Below, in pieces: positions 36,281 through 45,088 of a stretch of DNA of 64,000 nucleotides. Location: the NCBI RefSeq assembly GCF_020071995.1, contig NZ_JABWTK010000005.1, positions 62,001 through 126,000 on the forward strand, read 5' to 3'. Origin of the DNA: Planococcus chinensis (lineage in GTDB: Bacteria; Bacillota; Bacilli; Bacillales_A; Planococcaceae). The notes beneath the pieces are model-generated. The model saw only the letters and a program-made list of their open reading frames with translations. It made no database searches and was not told where the DNA came from. Both the position numbers and the translations under genes were made by a program. Each line of letters starts with the position of its first letter. Position 1 is the first letter of the stretch.

Positions 36281-37168
36281 TTGAAAAAGAAAGTGGTACT
36301 CGCAGGGGGCACCGGATTTATCGGCCAATACTTAGAAAAGCAGTTCCAGGAACAAGGCTACGAAGTACTGATTATTTCCCGCCAGTCAAACCAGATTTTA
36401 TGGAATGACCACAGGGGAATTGTCTCCGCTTTGGAAGGGGCGGAAATGGTCATTAACCTGGCCGGCAAGTCGGTCAACTGCCGTTATACCGACAAAAATA
36501 AAAAAGAAATTATGGAATCCCGTACTGAAACAACGCGCCTACTCGGCAATGCGGTCCTGGACTGCGAAAATCCGCCGCCGCTATGGATCAATGCCAGCAC
36601 AGCAACGCTGTACCGCCATGCAGAAGACCGGCCGATGACAGAAGAAAAAGGGGAAATCGGCAGCGGCTTTTCCGTGGAAGTCGGCCAAGCATGGGAACAG
36701 GCCTTTTTTGCTTTCCAGCTGCCGAAAACCCGCCAGGCAGCGCTTCGCCTAGCCATTGTACTGGGAGACGAAGGCGCTATGGGGCCGTATAAAAACATGG
36801 CGCGTTTTGGTCTCGGCGGCAAGCAGGGGAATGGCAAGCAGATGTTCAGCTGGATTCACGTGGAAGACGTCTACCGCATCATTCTTTTCTTGCAGCAACA
36901 TGAAGAGTTAAGCGGCGTTTTCAATGCCTCAGCGCCCAATCCGGTTACCAACAAGGAATTCATGGAATCGGTGCGCAAAGTGATGAACCGAAAAATTGGG
37001 CTGCCGGCGGCAAAGTGGATGCTATCGGTGGGTGCAGTGGCCATCGGCACAGAAACCGAGCTGATCTTGAAAAGCCGCTGGGTGCTGCCGGAACGCTTGG
37101 AACGGGCCGGGTTTGAGTTTAAATACAAAATGCCGGAGCCGGCACTCCGTGAGATCTTGAAAAAATAA
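36281..37168 (+). CDS. TIGR01777-family epimerase (extended SDR)
   Basis: The 295-residue protein has an N-terminal NAD(P)-binding motif VLAGGTGFIGQYL, AEMVINLAGKSVNCR, INASTATLYRH and a C-terminal DUF1731-like tail (about 245-295, with MLSVGAVAIGTETELILKS). This is the pattern of TIGR01777 proteins such as YfhF; substrate is unknown. The start is TTG after GGGGAG. The following membrane-anchored small protein begins 13 bp later. Confidence 0.88.
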   Translation: MKKKVVLAGGTGFIGQYLEKQFQEQGYEVLIISRQSNQILWNDHRGIVSALEGAEMVINLAGKSVNCRYTDKNKKEIMESRTETTRLLGNAVLDCENPPPLWINASTATLYRHAEDRPMTEEKGEIGSGFSVEVGQAWEQAFFAFQLPKTRQAALRLAIVLGDEGAMGPYKNMARFGLGGKQGNGKQMFSWIHVEDVYRIILFLQQHEELSGVFNASAPNPVTNKEFMESVRKVMNRKIGLPAAKWMLSVGAVAIGTETELILKSRWVLPERLERAGFEFKYKMPEPALREILKK

Positions 37169-37181
37169 AAGGAGCGCGGTG

Positions 37182-37583
37182 ATGATACGGAAAAAGAAGG
37201 TTTTCAAATTGTTCCTTATTTGGTGCCTTGCCTTAATCCTTTTCTTGGTGTTCCTAAAACCGGAGACAATCTTCAAAGGTTCCAGCCCTGTTGCTGATAA
37301 ACCGTATAGCGTAGAAGTGGTACAGTACGGAACCGGGGTACTCGACAAAAAAATCGTCTTTGTCCACTTTAAAATAGATGGGAAAAAAGTGGCTTCAAGA
37401 AACTTGGCTTTTTTTGAGAACGCCAACCATACGATGGATCTCGTTTGGGATTTGGATGTGGAAGATGAAACTTGGTGGAGAGACAAATACGTATTACTGA
37501 ATATGACTTATTCGACCGGTAGTTGGTTAGAGCCCGAAATACAAACTAAGTCAGTGGGATTCGATTTCGGTTCAGGAAAATAG
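37182..37583 (+). CDS. Hypothetical membrane-anchored protein
   Basis: A 133-residue protein with a basic N-terminus and one membrane segment (about 8-26, FKLFLIWCLALILFLVFL), then about 105 residues predicted outside, rich in beta-strand and Trp (WDLDVEDETWWRDKYVLL). I do not recognise the family. It follows the epimerase gene by 13 bp with its own AAAGGAG site, so it is probably in the same operon. Confidence 0.72.
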   Translation: MIRKKKVFKLFLIWCLALILFLVFLKPETIFKGSSPVADKPYSVEVVQYGTGVLDKKIVFVHFKIDGKKVASRNLAFFENANHTMDLVWDLDVEDETWWRDKYVLLNMTYSTGSWLEPEIQTKSVGFDFGSGK

Positions 37584-37587
37584 AGAA

Positions 37588-37631
37588 AAAATAAGCCTTT
37601 CATCCGCTGTTATGGATGAAAGGCTTATTTG
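37588..37631. terminator. Bidirectional terminator
   Basis: The 16-bp perfect stem AATAAGCCTTTCATCC/GGATGAAAGGCTTATT lies between convergent genes. Confidence 0.92.
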
Positions 37632-37643
37632 TGCAATCCATTC

Positions 37644-38108
37644 TTACTCTAACTGCAGTTTCAGCCCTTCATGCGTCGCTTCAAAGCCGAGCTGGCCATA
37701 AAAGCGCAAGGCATCTTCCCGCTGCTTGTCCGAAGTAAGTTGGACCATCCGGCAGCCGCGCTCTTTCGCCCGTTCGATTGCCCAAGAAATCATCTGGCGC
37801 CCGATTCCTTTGCCGCGGACAGAAGCTGCGGTCCGCACGCCTTCAATGGTCGCCCGCCAACTGCCCTGCCTTGCGATATAAGGCGTAAACGTAATTTGCT
37901 GGACGCCGACAATCTCGCCGTCCAAGCAGGCAACAATCAGTTCATTGTTTGGATCAGCTTCGATTGCTTCAAAAGCTTGGATATAAAAATTCGGCAGCGG
38001 CTGCTCAAAGCGTTCCCGTTCTTTTCCAAGTACATCGTCTGCGAGCATTTCCACAATGCGGTCGAGGTCTTCGCGTACAGCGTTTCTGAACTCTACAGCA
38101 GTTTCCAT
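37644..38108 (-). CDS. GNAT family N-acetyltransferase
   Basis: A 154-residue acetyltransferase with the acetyl-CoA loop ASVRGKGIGRQMISW (near 96-110), the preceding strand TIEGVRTA and the C-terminal DALRFYGQLGFEATHEG. Substrate is unknown. Two adjacent ATGs exist (38111, 38108); the second has better spacing from AGGAG. It is single, between a terminator and the DUF817 gene. Confidence 0.87.
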   Translation of the reverse strand: METAVEFRNAVREDLDRIVEMLADDVLGKERERFEQPLPNFYIQAFEAIEADPNNELIVACLDGEIVGVQQITFTPYIARQGSWRATIEGVRTAASVRGKGIGRQMISWAIERAKERGCRMVQLTSDKQREDALRFYGQLGFEATHEGLKLQLE

Positions 38109-38192
38109 CATCCCACTCCTTTTTCTTCCATCGTACCTTACCTATCTCTATTCGTGAATTCGAAATTAAAGAAGCAAATACATAAGCTTTTC

Positions 38193-38972
38193 TTATGGCT
38201 CATTGATGGAGGGCTGGTCTTTTACCCGATACTTCAATGAACTTTTCACCCGCTTTAATTGGGCGACAATGATGACCAATAAAAACCACGAGCTGATTTT
38301 GCCGATATGGACGAGCGACCAGGCAGCTTGCTGGTTGGGGTATTGCCAGGCGCCAAGAAACGTTGTGAGGTTTTCGGCTATCCAGATAAAGAAACCAATC
38401 AGCAGGAACGACAGGATCAGCGGCATTTTGTAGGTGCTTTGATGGATCCGGAACGTCACAGCGGTCCGGAAGAAAATCACGAACAGCAGCCCTTTTAAAA
38501 TCCAGCGGAAATCGTAGGTGAAATGATGGGTGAAGAAATTGGCGTAAATCAAAACGGAAATGGCGACGGTGAAGAATGGTTTGGGCCAATCGTAAATTTG
38601 GAGGTCCATCCGCCGCCACGCCTGGCAAATATAACTGGCGACACTGGCATACATAAAACCGCTATAGAGCGGGACGCCGAAAAACTTGGAGTAGGCTTCT
38701 TCGGGATAACTCCATGAACCCCTATGCACTTTGTACAGTTCAAGCCCGAGGCCGATGACGTGGAACACACAGATTACTTTAAATTCATCAAGGGTTTCCA
38801 GTTTCGAGGCCAGCATGAATACTTGCGCCGCGATGCAGATGAGCAATATGAAGTCGTAGCGGGGAACGAGCGGAATGTCTACAAACTTTGATAAAGCGAG
38901 TGCGGCAAAAATGATGACTGGAAAAAGACAGGACAGTGCTTGAAGATAGCCAAAGCGCAAAAAGTTTCGCAT
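38193..38972 (-). CDS. DUF817 integral membrane protein (YoaT-like)
   Basis: A 259-residue protein with seven or eight hydrophobic segments and the family features HRGSWSYPEEAY, PLYSGFMYASV and HHFTYDFRW. It resembles B. subtilis YoaT (DUF817). Function is unknown; the spacing of conserved His and Trp in membrane segments suggests a membrane enzyme or carotenoid-synthase-like fold, but this is weak. It has a ribosome site GGAG before the ATG at 38972. Confidence 0.82.
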   Translation of the reverse strand: MRNFLRFGYLQALSCLFPVIIFAALALSKFVDIPLVPRYDFILLICIAAQVFMLASKLETLDEFKVICVFHVIGLGLELYKVHRGSWSYPEEAYSKFFGVPLYSGFMYASVASYICQAWRRMDLQIYDWPKPFFTVAISVLIYANFFTHHFTYDFRWILKGLLFVIFFRTAVTFRIHQSTYKMPLILSFLLIGFFIWIAENLTTFLGAWQYPNQQAAWSLVHIGKISSWFLLVIIVAQLKRVKSSLKYRVKDQPSINEP

Positions 38973-39138
38973 GTGAATGCTCCTTTCCGTTTCTGGAAGA
39001 AAGATTTTACATTGAGACGAACGGGCTTCGCTTCATGTTTCCCAGGTTCTCAAAAAAAGAGGCTTGTTTCACAGAAAGCGGGTATAGAACAAAAAGATGT
39101 ACAGTGATTATTACAATTTGCAAAAAGGAGGAAATAGC

Positions 39139-39915
39139 ATGCCAGAATTTAATTCAAACGGCGTCCGCTTGTATTACGAGGAAACAGGGGACGGCGAACC
39201 GCTGCTTTTGCTGCATGGGTTAGGCTCAAGCCATTTTATGTTCAAGGAAGAGATGGAGCATTTCAAAAACGGCTACCGCACCGTTGCTATCGATTGCCGC
39301 GGGCACGGCCAATCCGATCGGCCGGCCAAGTTCACGCTTAATGACCACATTGAAGATGCCGTAGCACTGCTTGACCATTTAGGCATCGAAAAAGCCCACG
39401 TGATGGGCGTGTCGATGGGCAGCTATATTGCCCAGGGCTTAGCGCTTTCGCATCCGGACCGAGTTGGAAAACTCATCTTGGTCGTTTCAAAAGCCCACGG
39501 GAAAACTTCGTCCACACAGGAAATGCTCGTCCGCTATGCAGATGAGCTAGAAGGGATCCCTGAACAAAAGCAAATGGAACACTTGTACAAATATGTCTTT
39601 CATAACTTGCCGGCAATTCAAAAATGGCAGGAAGAAATGCTGAAACTTGAACCGGAATTGTCGGTTGCAGAAATGGCAGCGGCAAACAAAGCCATGGAAG
39701 GGTTTGATTTTCGGGCAGCACTGCCAACTGTAGCTGCTGAAACTTTAGTAATCAGCGGGTCCCACGATGGCTTGAATCCGCCGGTTAGAGGGAAAGAACT
39801 GGCGTCGCTCATTCCAAATGCGGAATTTGTTGAATTCGAACAGTCGGGCCATGCCCCAAATGTCGAAGAACCAGAGAAATTCAAAGAAACCATTTCAAAT
39901 TTTTTAAGACGATAG
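39139..39915 (+). CDS. Alpha/beta hydrolase
   Basis: A 258-residue serine hydrolase with the full triad visible: S92 in GVSMGS, D210 in SHDGLN and H238 in SGHAPN. The oxyanion motif LLHGLGSS lies near 24-31. A cap region spans about 120-190. It resembles 3-oxoadipate enol-lactonase and haloperoxidase-like esterases. The ATG at 39139 follows AAAGGAGG; an upstream frame to 39097 is not needed. It has its own terminator. Confidence 0.9.
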   Translation: MPEFNSNGVRLYYEETGDGEPLLLLHGLGSSHFMFKEEMEHFKNGYRTVAIDCRGHGQSDRPAKFTLNDHIEDAVALLDHLGIEKAHVMGVSMGSYIAQGLALSHPDRVGKLILVVSKAHGKTSSTQEMLVRYADELEGIPEQKQMEHLYKYVFHNLPAIQKWQEEMLKLEPELSVAEMAAANKAMEGFDFRAALPTVAAETLVISGSHDGLNPPVRGKELASLIPNAEFVEFEQSGHAPNVEEPEKFKETISNFLRR

Positions 39916-39919
39916 ACTT

Positions 39920-39955
39920 AAAGCTTAGAGTGAAATCTCTAAGCTTTTTTATTTT
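39920..39955 (+). terminator. Terminator after alpha/beta hydrolase gene
   Basis: AAAGCTTAGAG/CTCTAAGCTTT stem and T-rich tail. Confidence 0.88.
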
Positions 39956-40136
39956 ATGTAATAAATTTAGTTGGAAAAGAAAATAAGTATTAAAAAAAGA
40001 AGGGGAAATAGATGAATTTAATCCTTTAAAAATCTAAATTATTAGTTAATTGTGATTATGGAGTGGACAGGTGCATTCGATTATTATTAGAGTTAGTTAA
40101 TATTTATACAACTATTATCCGACTGGGGGAACATGA

Positions 40137-42503
40137 ATGAAGAAAACGGTTAGCGGGTTACTGGCAGTCAGTTTACTGGCTTCAGCACCATGGTCTTCAG
40201 TGCTGGCAGAAGCGCCACAGACTACATACGTAAATGCACTGGAAGAAAAAGACGGCAGTTTGTTCAACAGCGAAAGTTATGACTTCCTGAAATTCTCGAA
40301 GGTGGGGGCGGAACTTGAGCGGATCGCCAAGTCTTCGAACCGTGTGAAAGTGGAAGTGGGCGGCACATCGGCTGACGGGCATCCGCTCTATGTCGTGACC
40401 ATTGCCGACCCTAAGTCAGGCGGCAAATTCGGACAGAACAAAGCACTGCGCAACCAGATGTTTAAAAATCCCGGCAAAGCACAAGACTGGGTGAAGAAAA
40501 ATCCGGACTTTAAAGTGCCAATCATGATCAACGGTTCCATCCACGGCACGGAGTTTGTCGGAAGCGATGCGGTCATTCAATTGATTGAACGTTTTGCGAC
40601 CCAAAACGATTCCCAGACCCAAAAAATCCTGGGCAGCAATATCCTTATCTTCAATGTCGTGGCCAACCCGGACGGCCGTGTGGATGCGACGCGCTTTAAC
40701 AGCGAAGGCATCGATTTGAACCGCGATTTCATCACACAGTCGCAGCCGGAAACCCAACACACGGTCGATTTGATCACGGAATGGAATCCGATGGTGTTCC
40801 TGGATACGCATGGCTACGTGAAGAATTATGCACAAAACAAACAAGGTTTGATTGAACCGTGTACGCCGCCGCACAACCCGAACTACGAATACGATTTGTA
40901 TAATAAGTGGGCACTTGGACAAGCGGCAGCGATGGAAAGTGAAATCATGAAAAACAAAGCCGGTTACACAGGAACCATTTATAAAAACATGGTCGGCACC
41001 TATGTTCCGCAGCGCGATGATAAAGACGGATGGGACGATTATCCGCCAATCTTCACGCCGATGTATGCAATGTACCACGGGGCATACGGCCATACCTTGG
41101 AAGCGCCGACCAACGATAAAGACGGCGTGAAGTGGATGTACGATGCGGTGATGGGGGCGCTTCAATACGCAACCGATAATAAAGATGCGATGATCACCGA
41201 CCAGATTGAGATGTTCAAGCGCGGCATCAACTTCGACCACCCGTTCCATGCAGACGGCTTCTTCCCGGAAGCGTATGTGCTGCCGGTCGATGAAAAAGAT
41301 CCGACGGTAACGGAAAAAGCGGTCAACCACTTGATCCAAAACGGCATTGAAGTGGTGAAAGCTTCAAAAGCCTTTACTGTCGAAGGGAAAACTTATGCCA
41401 AAGGTTCGTATATCGTCGACATGGCACAGGCAAAAGCGGGACTTGCGAACACGATGCTGTGGGACGGTGAAGACATCACCAACGACACGGCAGCAATGTA
41501 TGATATTTCAGCTTGGAGCCTGCCGGAACTTTGGGGCTTCGAAGCAGATCCGGTCCAGACAAAAGTCGCGGTCACCGCAGCGAAAGTCAATGAAGTAAAA
41601 GGCCAAGGGTCAGTTACTGGCAAAGGGCCGTTCGTGATTCCGAATTCTTCGGTAAAAGCAGTGGAACTGGTGAATACGCTTCTTCAGCAAGGCGTTGCCG
41701 TTAAACGCAGCGAACAAGGCGATTTCTATGTGGAAGCTCCGGCGAACGCGATTTCGGCTGCTGTGAAAGCATCCGGAATCCAAGTGAAGAGCGGAACAGT
41801 GCCGGCAGGAACGGAAAAAATCTCTTCTATAAAAGTGGCGCTCCTTGAAGACGGCGGCATAGGCAAAGTGCAGTCGCATTCCGGGATGAACCTGGCGCTT
41901 GAACGCCTTGGGTTCGATGTGACGGAACTGTCTCCTGTTGAAGTGGCAGAAGCAGGGCTTAGCGGCTTTGACGCATTCATCTACAACGGTACGGAAAGCT
42001 TGATTTCCACAAACTTAAGCGGGGCGAACAAAGAATTCGGCTTCCAAAATGCCGGGCAATTGGATCAATTTAAAGCCAACATCAATGCATTCATCGCTGA
42101 TGGCGGCAAGTACATCGCAGCTGGAGCCGGGGCGTCGCGCGCAACGAAAACGCTCGGTTTGACGACAGCGACTGTCACTACTGGCGGCGGCAACAGCAAC
42201 GGCATCGTGTCGGTGGATTACGACGGCACTGGCATCACAGCAGGGTACGGCCAGGACGACTATGGCTTCGTATACCGCCCAGCCTGGTACACAGACGTTG
42301 ACGCGGATGAAGTGCAAGCGGCATTCGACGACAGCGACTTCTTCCTGGCAGGCCACTGGAAAGGCAACGAAGCGGCATCAGGCAAACCGGTCATCGTCCG
42401 TGAAAGCGATAAAGACGTTACTTTGATCGGACTTGAGCCAGGCTTCCGCGACCATACGGATTACCTGTTCCGCTTGATTTCCAACGCGCTTTATACAAAA
42501 TAA
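40137..42503 (+). CDS. Secreted M14 zinc carboxypeptidase-like protein
   Basis: A 788-residue exported protein. A signal peptide (about 1-25) precedes the M14 catalytic domain (about 45-400), with zinc ligands in SIHGTE (HxxE) and DTHGYV, and the substrate Arg/Asn segment NPDGRVDATRF and DLNRDF. About 390 more residues follow (400-788). They include a glutamine-amidotransferase-like stretch (LEDGGIGKVQSHSGMN, GFDAFIYNG, YIAAGAGAS) that occurs in long M14 family proteins. It probably trims extracellular peptides or wall peptides. Start follows CTGGGGG. Confidence 0.9.
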   Translation: MKKTVSGLLAVSLLASAPWSSVLAEAPQTTYVNALEEKDGSLFNSESYDFLKFSKVGAELERIAKSSNRVKVEVGGTSADGHPLYVVTIADPKSGGKFGQNKALRNQMFKNPGKAQDWVKKNPDFKVPIMINGSIHGTEFVGSDAVIQLIERFATQNDSQTQKILGSNILIFNVVANPDGRVDATRFNSEGIDLNRDFITQSQPETQHTVDLITEWNPMVFLDTHGYVKNYAQNKQGLIEPCTPPHNPNYEYDLYNKWALGQAAAMESEIMKNKAGYTGTIYKNMVGTYVPQRDDKDGWDDYPPIFTPMYAMYHGAYGHTLEAPTNDKDGVKWMYDAVMGALQYATDNKDAMITDQIEMFKRGINFDHPFHADGFFPEAYVLPVDEKDPTVTEKAVNHLIQNGIEVVKASKAFTVEGKTYAKGSYIVDMAQAKAGLANTMLWDGEDITNDTAAMYDISAWSLPELWGFEADPVQTKVAVTAAKVNEVKGQGSVTGKGPFVIPNSSVKAVELVNTLLQQGVAVKRSEQGDFYVEAPANAISAAVKASGIQVKSGTVPAGTEKISSIKVALLEDGGIGKVQSHSGMNLALERLGFDVTELSPVEVAEAGLSGFDAFIYNGTESLISTNLSGANKEFGFQNAGQLDQFKANINAFIADGGKYIAAGAGASRATKTLGLTTATVTTGGGNSNGIVSVDYDGTGITAGYGQDDYGFVYRPAWYTDVDADEVQAAFDDSDFFLAGHWKGNEAASGKPVIVRESDKDVTLIGLEPGFRDHTDYLFRLISNALYTK

Positions 42504-42510
42504 CAGACAG

Positions 42511-42545
42511 AAAAAGGAGCAGCTGAATTTTCAGCTGCTCCTTTC
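42511..42545 (+). terminator. Terminator-like hairpin after M14 gene
   Basis: AAAGGAGCAGCTGA/TCAGCTGCTCCTTT, a perfect 14-bp stem, but only a short T run follows. Confidence 0.7.
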
Positions 42546-42592
42546 AAGTGCATAATCATTTCTCCACTCAATCGTGTGACAAGCGAAATAGG

Positions 42593-42621
42593 TTGACACG
42601 TTTAACCAATTGCTTTACTGT
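42593..42621 (+). promoter_or_regulatory. Promoter of candidate small RNA
   Basis: A perfect TTGACA, a 17-bp spacer and TACTGT, in an intergenic gap with no gene directly downstream. Confidence 0.65.
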
Positions 42622-42627
42622 TAGAGA

Positions 42628-42746
42628 CGCGATGAGCTCGTTTGCGTAAGACGACCAGCAATCCTTTGTTGGAACACGTTGTGGAGCGTGGCTAGGACGC
42701 CGCAAATTTATCGAGACCACTTTGCCTTCGGGCGAAGTGGTTTTTT
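42628..42746 (+). ncRNA. Candidate small RNA, about 120 nt
   Basis: The segment starts 7 bp after a good promoter and ends with a strong terminator. Inside, CCAGCAA/TTGTTGG and GCGT/ACGC can pair. No riboswitch signature that I know (T-box, yybP-ykoY, SAM, c-di-GMP) is visible. No well-supported gene follows, so a stand-alone RNA is more likely than a leader. Confidence 0.5.
42716..42746 (+). terminator. Terminator of candidate small RNA
   Basis: ACCACTTTGCC, loop TTCG, GGCGAAGTGGT: an 11-bp stem capped by a UUCG tetraloop and followed by T residues. Confidence 0.9.
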
Positions 42747-42830
42747 AGTTGATTTATTTAAGGGAGCGGCTATGTCAATAAACAGCATGGTCGAACGTGG
42801 CGAAACAGGTTTTCCGGATGCAAAAATAAA

Positions 42831-42935
42831 ATACGCTCAGCGATGGCGGAAATACGCACAGCAAACGATAAAATACGCACAGCAAGTGAAGAAATACGCT
42901 CAACAACGCTTAAAATACGATTCCAGCAGAACATA
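42831..42935. repeat. Degenerate array with exact 21-bp period
   Basis: ATACGC/ATACGA begins at 42831, 42852, 42873, 42894 and 42915. Units share ATACGCWCARC and an A-rich end. Read in the plus frame it would encode a KYAQQxx heptad, but that frame continues into the terminator of the S9 gene, so coding is doubtful. Confidence 0.8.
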
Positions 42936-42944
42936 CATAGAAGA

Positions 42945-42984
42945 AAACGGAGCGGCCCAAATTTCTTGGGCGCTCCGTTTTTTT
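42945..42984. terminator. Bidirectional terminator beside the S9 peptidase gene
   Basis: AAACGGAGCG-G-CCCAA pairs with TTGGG-CGCTCCGTTT with one bulged base. A and T runs flank both sides. Confidence 0.87.
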
Positions 42985-44914
42985 ATGGCCTTAAGTTTTC
43001 AATCGGTACCGGTTCGATGGCATCGGCCGGTTCAAAGCCGAAAATTTGGCTATAGAAATACAGTTCGGCTTCAATCGAACGCTTGATATTCTCTGCGATG
43101 CGGAAGCCGTGGCCTTCGCCTTCAAATGCCAAATAAGCGACCGGCAACCCTTTTTTCCTTAACGCATCAACCATCAGCTCTGCCTGATTCGGCGGAACGA
43201 TTTTATCTTCGAGCCCTTGCAGGAAAATGATCGGGCAGGACAGCTGATCCGTGAAATTGATGGGCGAGCGGTCGTAATACACTTGTTTCGCTTCCGGGAA
43301 CGGCCCGATCAAGCCGTCTGCATAGCGGGATTCGAATTTATGTGTTTCGGTGGTGAATACTTCGAGTTCACTGATGCCGAAATAGCTGGCGCCTGCGCGG
43401 TAGACGTCCGTGAAGACGAGCGAGGCAAGAGTCGTATAGCCGCCGGCGCTGCCGCCGACAATAACGGCGCGGTTGCCGTCGACTTCACCTTGTTTCACCA
43501 AGTACTTTACGGCATTCGCCGAATCTTCCACATCGACAATGCCCCAATTGCCTTTTAGGCGTTCCCGGTATTCCCGGCCGTAGCCGGTCGATCCGCCGTA
43601 ATTGACATCGATTATCGCAAATCCGCGGCTTGTCCAATACTGGAATTCCAAATTCAAGGCGGAAGTGGCAGCACTTGTCGGCCCGCCGTGGACCGTTACG
43701 ATGAGCGGCGGCTTTTCGCTTGTTGGCGCGGTGTAATCCGGATTTTTTGGACGGTAATAAATGCCGTGAGCCGTCTTGCCGTGCGCTGTCGGAAATTCAA
43801 TCGCTTGCGGAATCGATAAATAGTTTGGATCCAATTCCAAATCTGAAGACACTTTCACGTCCTCCATACGGCCGTTTGCATCCATCTGTATAATGCGAAG
43901 CGGATCCGTGGGCGAGGCAGCAAGAAAGGCGGCTTCGCTGCCATTGCCATGGATGGAAGAGAACACGGTGAAGCGGCTGTCGACCGGAGCCGATTCACCG
44001 GTTTCAAGGTCGATCTTCGCCAGTCGCCGGTTGCCGTTTTGTGAATAAGAAGCAAGCACCGTCGTGCCGTTCAAAAAATCATAATCCGACCGGCCAAAAA
44101 TCCAGCTCGGCCCGCCAAATTCTGCTTCCATAGGGCACACGGCTTCCACTTCGCTGCCGTTCCAGCGCATGAGGTTCCACCAATTGCTTCGGTCGGACAG
44201 GAAATAAAGTACGCCGTCAGGAGACCAGACCGGCTGCAGAATGGAATCAGCCGGTCCGCCGGCCACCATGCGGGCATTGCTTAGTGAACCATCGTCATTT
44301 AAATCAGCAAGCCATAACTGGGTTTCATCCCACGGCATATTGGGGTGGTTCCACGTCAAATACGCCAATTGTTTTGCATCCGGACTGACCCGTGGATTGG
44401 AATAGAAATCATTGCCGGAAGCGACAATCCGCTCATTGCTGCCGTCGAGGCCCATCGCGACGATGGCCGTTTCTGCGGAAATGGCGGACTGGCTATGGTC
44501 TTCGCGTATCCAGTACAAGCGTCCGCGTGAAGCATCAACTGCCGCATCGGCGTAGCGCAGATCCAGCTCCGAGGTGAGTGCGTGAAATTGCTTTTCCCCT
44601 TTTCGGACATACAGCAAATTATCATCGAAATTCGAGAAGTACAAATGGGATTGATGGACGACAAACGGCGCGCCGCCGTATTCGTGGACGCGGGTGCGCA
44701 CATTGAAAGGAAGAGGCGTCAGTTCTGTCGTCGATCCGTCGGGTGTTCTTTTCATGACCGTATTGCGTCCACCTTCCAAGGGACGCTGTTCTAGCCAGTA
44801 AAGGTCCGGCCCATCCCAAGCGATGCTTAAAAAACCGACCGTGTCTTGGGTGATTAAATCAGGGGTAATCGGTGATTTCCAGCTGCCGTACGGCAAAGTT
44901 GCAGGATGTCTCAT
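42983..44914 (-). CDS. S9 family peptidase (acylaminoacyl-peptidase type)
   Basis: A 643-residue cytoplasmic serine peptidase with an N-terminal beta-propeller (about 1-380) and a C-terminal alpha/beta hydrolase (about 385-643). The nucleophile is S489 in GGSAGG, the Asp lies in GLEDKIVPP and the His in GEGHGFR. HGGPTSA forms the oxyanion region. Such enzymes cleave short peptides or acylated N-termini. Start follows GGAGGAAAA. It is a single gene. Confidence 0.92.
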   Translation of the reverse strand: MRHPATLPYGSWKSPITPDLITQDTVGFLSIAWDGPDLYWLEQRPLEGGRNTVMKRTPDGSTTELTPLPFNVRTRVHEYGGAPFVVHQSHLYFSNFDDNLLYVRKGEKQFHALTSELDLRYADAAVDASRGRLYWIREDHSQSAISAETAIVAMGLDGSNERIVASGNDFYSNPRVSPDAKQLAYLTWNHPNMPWDETQLWLADLNDDGSLSNARMVAGGPADSILQPVWSPDGVLYFLSDRSNWWNLMRWNGSEVEAVCPMEAEFGGPSWIFGRSDYDFLNGTTVLASYSQNGNRRLAKIDLETGESAPVDSRFTVFSSIHGNGSEAAFLAASPTDPLRIIQMDANGRMEDVKVSSDLELDPNYLSIPQAIEFPTAHGKTAHGIYYRPKNPDYTAPTSEKPPLIVTVHGGPTSAATSALNLEFQYWTSRGFAIIDVNYGGSTGYGREYRERLKGNWGIVDVEDSANAVKYLVKQGEVDGNRAVIVGGSAGGYTTLASLVFTDVYRAGASYFGISELEVFTTETHKFESRYADGLIGPFPEAKQVYYDRSPINFTDQLSCPIIFLQGLEDKIVPPNQAELMVDALRKKGLPVAYLAFEGEGHGFRIAENIKRSIEAELYFYSQIFGFEPADAIEPVPIENLRP

Positions 44915-45088
44915 ATCATTTTTCCTCCTCGGCGAGTAAACTTAGTTAAATGGTATTTCTTTATTTTACCAGTCAATCTGTCAGAATTGGCGGAAAACTT
45001 ATAGTAAATATCTGCCTTTTTCCATAGACAGAAAGCGGGAAGTGTGGAAGAATAGAGCCACAATCCCGATAGAGAAAAGAGGGGGCTT

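Noticed and set aside
40416-41339. A 307-codon minus-strand frame opposite the M14 peptidase
   Set aside because: Antisense shadow rich in His and Arg, without start signals.
42628-42746. Assignment of the candidate RNA to yybP-ykoY because its terminator resembles the one before the TerC gene
   Set aside because: The conserved aptamer blocks found at 48831-48920 are absent here. Only the terminator region looks alike.
42831-42935. Possible CRISPR array
   Set aside because: Units are degenerate, only 21 bp with no distinct repeat and spacer parts, and no cas genes are present.
42772-43086. A frame starting ATG after AAGGGAG and encoding KYAQQxx heptads
   Set aside because: It runs through the terminator and into the antisense of the S9 peptidase gene without a stop. 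The heptads follow from the 21-bp period.
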